Source: an uncultured Fusobacteriaceae bacterium (lineage in GTDB: Bacteria; Fusobacteriota; Fusobacteriia; Fusobacteriales; Fusobacteriaceae). From it: a stretch of DNA of 8,773 nucleotides. The stretch spans positions 1 through 8,773 of the forward strand of contig CAMTJB010000028.1 of assembly GCA_947072715.1 (NCBI GenBank), given 5' to 3'. Positions 6,792 through 8,773 of this stretch are shown piece by piece. Each line of letters opens with the position of its first letter. Position 1 is the first letter of the stretch. A model generated the notes under the pieces. The model did no database searches, had not been told where the DNA came from, and was given only the letters and a program-made list of their open reading frames with translations. The translations under genes were made by a program, and so were the position numbers.

Positions 6792-7809
6792 AAAATATAT
6801 GGAATCTGGAGTTAACTTAGAAGCTGGTTATGAATCTGTTAATAGAATAAAAAGCCATGTTAAAAGAACATCAATAAAGGGTAGTATTGATAGTTTAGGT
6901 GCCTTTGGTGGAATGTTTGATCTTTCTGTTTTAAATATTAAAGAACCAGTTTTAGTAAGCGGAACTGATGGGGTTGGAACAAAGCTTATGTTAGCTTTTG
7001 AGATGGATAAACACGATACAATTGGAATTGATGCAGTAGCCATGTGTGTAAACGATGTTTTAGTTCAGGGTGCTATGCCTCTTTATTTCTTAGACTATAT
7101 TGCACTTGGTAAAAATATTCCTTCTAAAGTTGAAGCTATTGTTAAAGGAGTAGCTGATGGTTGTGTTCTATCTGAATGTGCTCTAATCGGTGGAGAAACT
7201 GCTGAAATGCCTGGTATGTATTCAGGTGAGGAATACGATATCGCTGGATTTACTGTGGGAGTTGTTGAAAAATCAAAGCTTATAACAGGAAAAAATATAC
7301 AAAAAGATGATGTTATTATTGGAATCTCATCTTCTGGAGTTCACTCTAATGGATTCTCTCTTGTAAGAAAAATTTTAAGAGATAATAACTTAAATTTAAA
7401 AGAGACTTATAAAGGTTTTGATAAACCTCTAGGTGATATACTTCTTGAGCCAACAAAAATTTATGTAAAATCTATAAAAAAACTTTTAGAAACTATTACT
7501 CCTAAAGGGATGTGCCATATAACAGGAGGAGGATTCTACGAAAATATTCCTAGAGTTATCCCTGAAGGTTTACAAGCTAATATCAATATTAAAAACATTG
7601 ATATTCCAGAAATATTTAACTTTTTAATGAAACAAAGTGATATTCCAAAAGATGAAATGTTTAATGTTTTTAATATGGGAATCGGATTTATTGTTATAGT
7701 TAACAAAGATGATGTTGAACAAACTTTAAATATTCTTAGTTCTAATGGAGAAAAAGCTAAAATTATTGGTGATATTAGTGTTGGTGAGAGTGTGAACTTA
7801 ATATGGTAA
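6784..7809 (+). CDS. purM: Phosphoribosylformylglycinamidine cyclo-ligase, AIR synthetase (PurM)
   Basis: PurM uses ATP to close FGAM, the product of PurL, into the imidazole AIR (step 5). It is a cytoplasmic dimer in the same structural superfamily as the PurL core. The 341-residue product has the expected length. Visible motifs are GSIDSLGAFGG near residue 33, the glycine-rich GTDGVGTK (60-67), the NDV motif (90-92), GGETAEMPG (136-144), the SSSGVHSNGF segment and TGGGF (247-251) followed by ENIPR. The frame begins with GTG, chosen because of the AGGAG six bases upstream, and overlaps the last 8 bases of purF. Its end overlaps purN by 7 bases. The double overlap implies translational coupling across purF, purM and purN. 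No missing residues or frame disruptions are seen. Confidence 0.97.
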   Translation: MSKKYMESGVNLEAGYESVNRIKSHVKRTSIKGSIDSLGAFGGMFDLSVLNIKEPVLVSGTDGVGTKLMLAFEMDKHDTIGIDAVAMCVNDVLVQGAMPLYFLDYIALGKNIPSKVEAIVKGVADGCVLSECALIGGETAEMPGMYSGEEYDIAGFTVGVVEKSKLITGKNIQKDDVIIGISSSGVHSNGFSLVRKILRDNNLNLKETYKGFDKPLGDILLEPTKIYVKSIKKLLETITPKGMCHITGGGFYENIPRVIPEGLQANINIKNIDIPEIFNFLMKQSDIPKDEMFNVFNMGIGFIVIVNKDDVEQTLNILSSNGEKAKIIGDISVGESVNLIW

Positions 7810-8375
7810 AAGTTGCTGTATTTGCATCTGGAACAGGTAGCAATTTTGAAAATTTAGTTAACTTTGGAAATTTAACTAAAGATTGTAACTACTATGTACA
7901 ATTACTTATAGTGGATAAAGAAGGTGCTAAAGTAATTGAGAAAGCTCACAATCTAAATATAGAAACATACTGCCTTAATCCTAAAAATTTTGAAAACAAG
8001 GCAAAATATGAAGAGAAAATACTAGAAATTCTTCAGTTTCATAAAATTGAACTTATCGCTTTAGCTGGATATATGAGAATTTTAACAGATGTTATTTTAA
8101 ATAAATATACTAATAAAATAATAAATATACACCCTTCTATTTTACCTAAATATCCTGGAAAAAATAGCATTCATGATGCTTTTATTGATAAAGCAAAATA
8201 TACAGGAGTTACAATTCATTATGTTGATAGTGGAATCGATACTGGTAAAATTATAACTCAAGAAAAATTAGATATAAGCCCTCTTTGGACTATAGAGGAT
8301 TTAGAAGGAAAAATCCATGAAATTGAGCATAAATTATATCCTCTAGTATTGAATAAAATATGTGATACAAATTAA
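7803..8375 (+). CDS. purN: Phosphoribosylglycinamide formyltransferase (PurN)
   Basis: PurN transfers a formyl group from 10-formyltetrahydrofolate to GAR, giving FGAR for PurL (step 3). The 190-residue product has the normal length. The phosphate-binding N terminus reads VFASGTGSNFENL (6-18). The catalytic block INIHPSILPKYPG supplies Asn108 and His110, and the loop HYVDSGIDTG supplies Asp146. The 36-residue spacing from His110 to Asp146 is the same as from His108 to Asp144 in the E. coli enzyme. The use of PurN implies a folate-dependent step rather than the formate-dependent PurT. ATG 7803 overlaps the purM stop in ATGGTAA, and only a weak purine stretch (GGTGAG, 7783-7788) lies upstream. 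Translation probably relies on ribosomes terminating on purM. Confidence 0.97.
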   Translation: MVKVAVFASGTGSNFENLVNFGNLTKDCNYYVQLLIVDKEGAKVIEKAHNLNIETYCLNPKNFENKAKYEEKILEILQFHKIELIALAGYMRILTDVILNKYTNKIINIHPSILPKYPGKNSIHDAFIDKAKYTGVTIHYVDSGIDTGKIITQEKLDISPLWTIEDLEGKIHEIEHKLYPLVLNKICDTN

Positions 8376-8451
8376 AATTTCAAACTATAAATTAAAAATT
8401 TAAATAATATAATACAACCATTAACTGTAAAAATAGGAGAGATAATACTAT
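8376..8451 (+). other. purN-purH intergenic region, no clear signal
   Basis: These 76 bases are almost pure A/T and hold the purH ribosome site near their end. A TATAAT at 8408-8413 matches a -10 box, but the position 17 bases upstream (CTATAA) is a poor -35. There is no GC-containing hairpin with a T run, so no terminator separates purH from the upstream genes. Confidence 0.5.
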
Positions 8452-8773
8452 ATGAAAAGAGTTCTTATAAGCGTATCTGACAAAAGAGGAATCGTTAATT
8501 TTGCTAAGTTTTTAGAGGAAAACAGTTACGAAATTATATCCACTGGTGGAACTGAAAAAATACTTAAAGAGTCCGGAATAAAAACTCTTAATATCTCAGA
8601 TATAACAGGTTTTCCTGAAATTATGGATGGAAGAGTTAAAACTTTACATCCAAATGTTCATGGTGGGCTACTTTGCGTTAGAGATAATCCAGAACACATG
8701 AAGGCTTTATTAGAAAATAATATTGAACTTATTGATATGGTTGTTGTAAATCTATACCCTTTTAAAGAGGCTT
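8452..8773 (+). CDS. purH: AICAR transformylase/IMP cyclohydrolase (PurH), N-terminal part, cut by window edge
   Basis: PurH carries out the last two steps to IMP: formylation of AICAR and ring closure. Only the first 107 codons are in the window, covering part of the N-terminal IMP cyclohydrolase (MGS-like) domain. They begin [13 protein letters not shown] and show STGGT (30-34), GRVKTLHP (60-67) and VHGGLL (69-74), followed by VVVNLYPF (97-104), all characteristic of PurH. The C-terminal AICAR transformylase domain would lie beyond the right edge, since full proteins are about 500 residues. The ATG is preceded by AGGAGAG (8435-8441) with about ten bases of spacing. It follows purN by 76 nt, the largest gap after purE, but with no terminator between them it probably belongs to the same operon. 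Confidence 0.95.
   Translation, partial: MKRVLISVSDKRGIVNFAKFLEENSYEIISTGGTEKILKESGIKTLNISDITGFPEIMDGRVKTLHPNVHGGLLCVRDNPEHMKALLENNIELIDMVVVNLYPFKEA

Noticed and set aside
8370..8401. Near-repeat AATTAAAATTT / AATTAAAAATTT around the purN stop
   Set aside because: It is low-complexity A/T sequence partly within coding DNA, and two copies are not evidence of a functional repeat.

Overview
The window carries most of a de novo purine biosynthesis operon from a very AT-rich (about 30% GC by eye), probably anaerobic bacterium. All genes are on the + strand, in the order purE-purL-purC-purF-purM-purN-purH, and the last is cut by the window edge. Strong AGGAGG-type ribosome sites, A/T-ending codons, a single-chain long PurL with a fused glutaminase and a PurF of the Bacillus-type iron-sulfur class fit a Fusobacteriota member (Fusobacterium/Cetobacterium-like) or a low-GC Firmicute. 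I favour Fusobacteriota, but the sequence alone does not settle this.

Layout. Positions 1-390 are a long leader with no conventional gene. It begins with what looks like the last bases of a guanine-class purine riboswitch (GACTATAAGT), whose P1 3' strand is complementary to the bases abutting a perfect intrinsic terminator at 97-124. Next comes a 57-codon open frame (155-328) with a good ribosome site, and its stop codon lies in the loop of a second strong intrinsic terminator (301-348). purE starts at 391. After purE the genes are tightly packed: 46 nt to purL, 33 nt to purC, 1 nt to purF, then 8-nt and 7-nt overlaps into purM and purN, and a 76-nt gap before purH.

How the genes work together. 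PurF makes phosphoribosylamine from PRPP and glutamine (step 1). PurN formylates GAR (step 3), PurL makes FGAM (step 4) and PurM closes the imidazole ring to AIR (step 5). PurE makes CAIR from N5-CAIR (step 6), PurC adds aspartate to give SAICAR (step 7), and PurH performs the last two steps to IMP. PurD (step 2), PurK (which feeds class I PurE) and PurB (step 8) are not in the window. purD may follow purH beyond the right edge, as it does in many related operons.

The biosynthetic genes all look intact and ordinary. The most interesting part is the leader: a likely purine-sensing terminator followed by a second terminator whose 5' arm is embedded in the end of a small translated-looking frame. 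This suggests two successive transcriptional checkpoints before purE.
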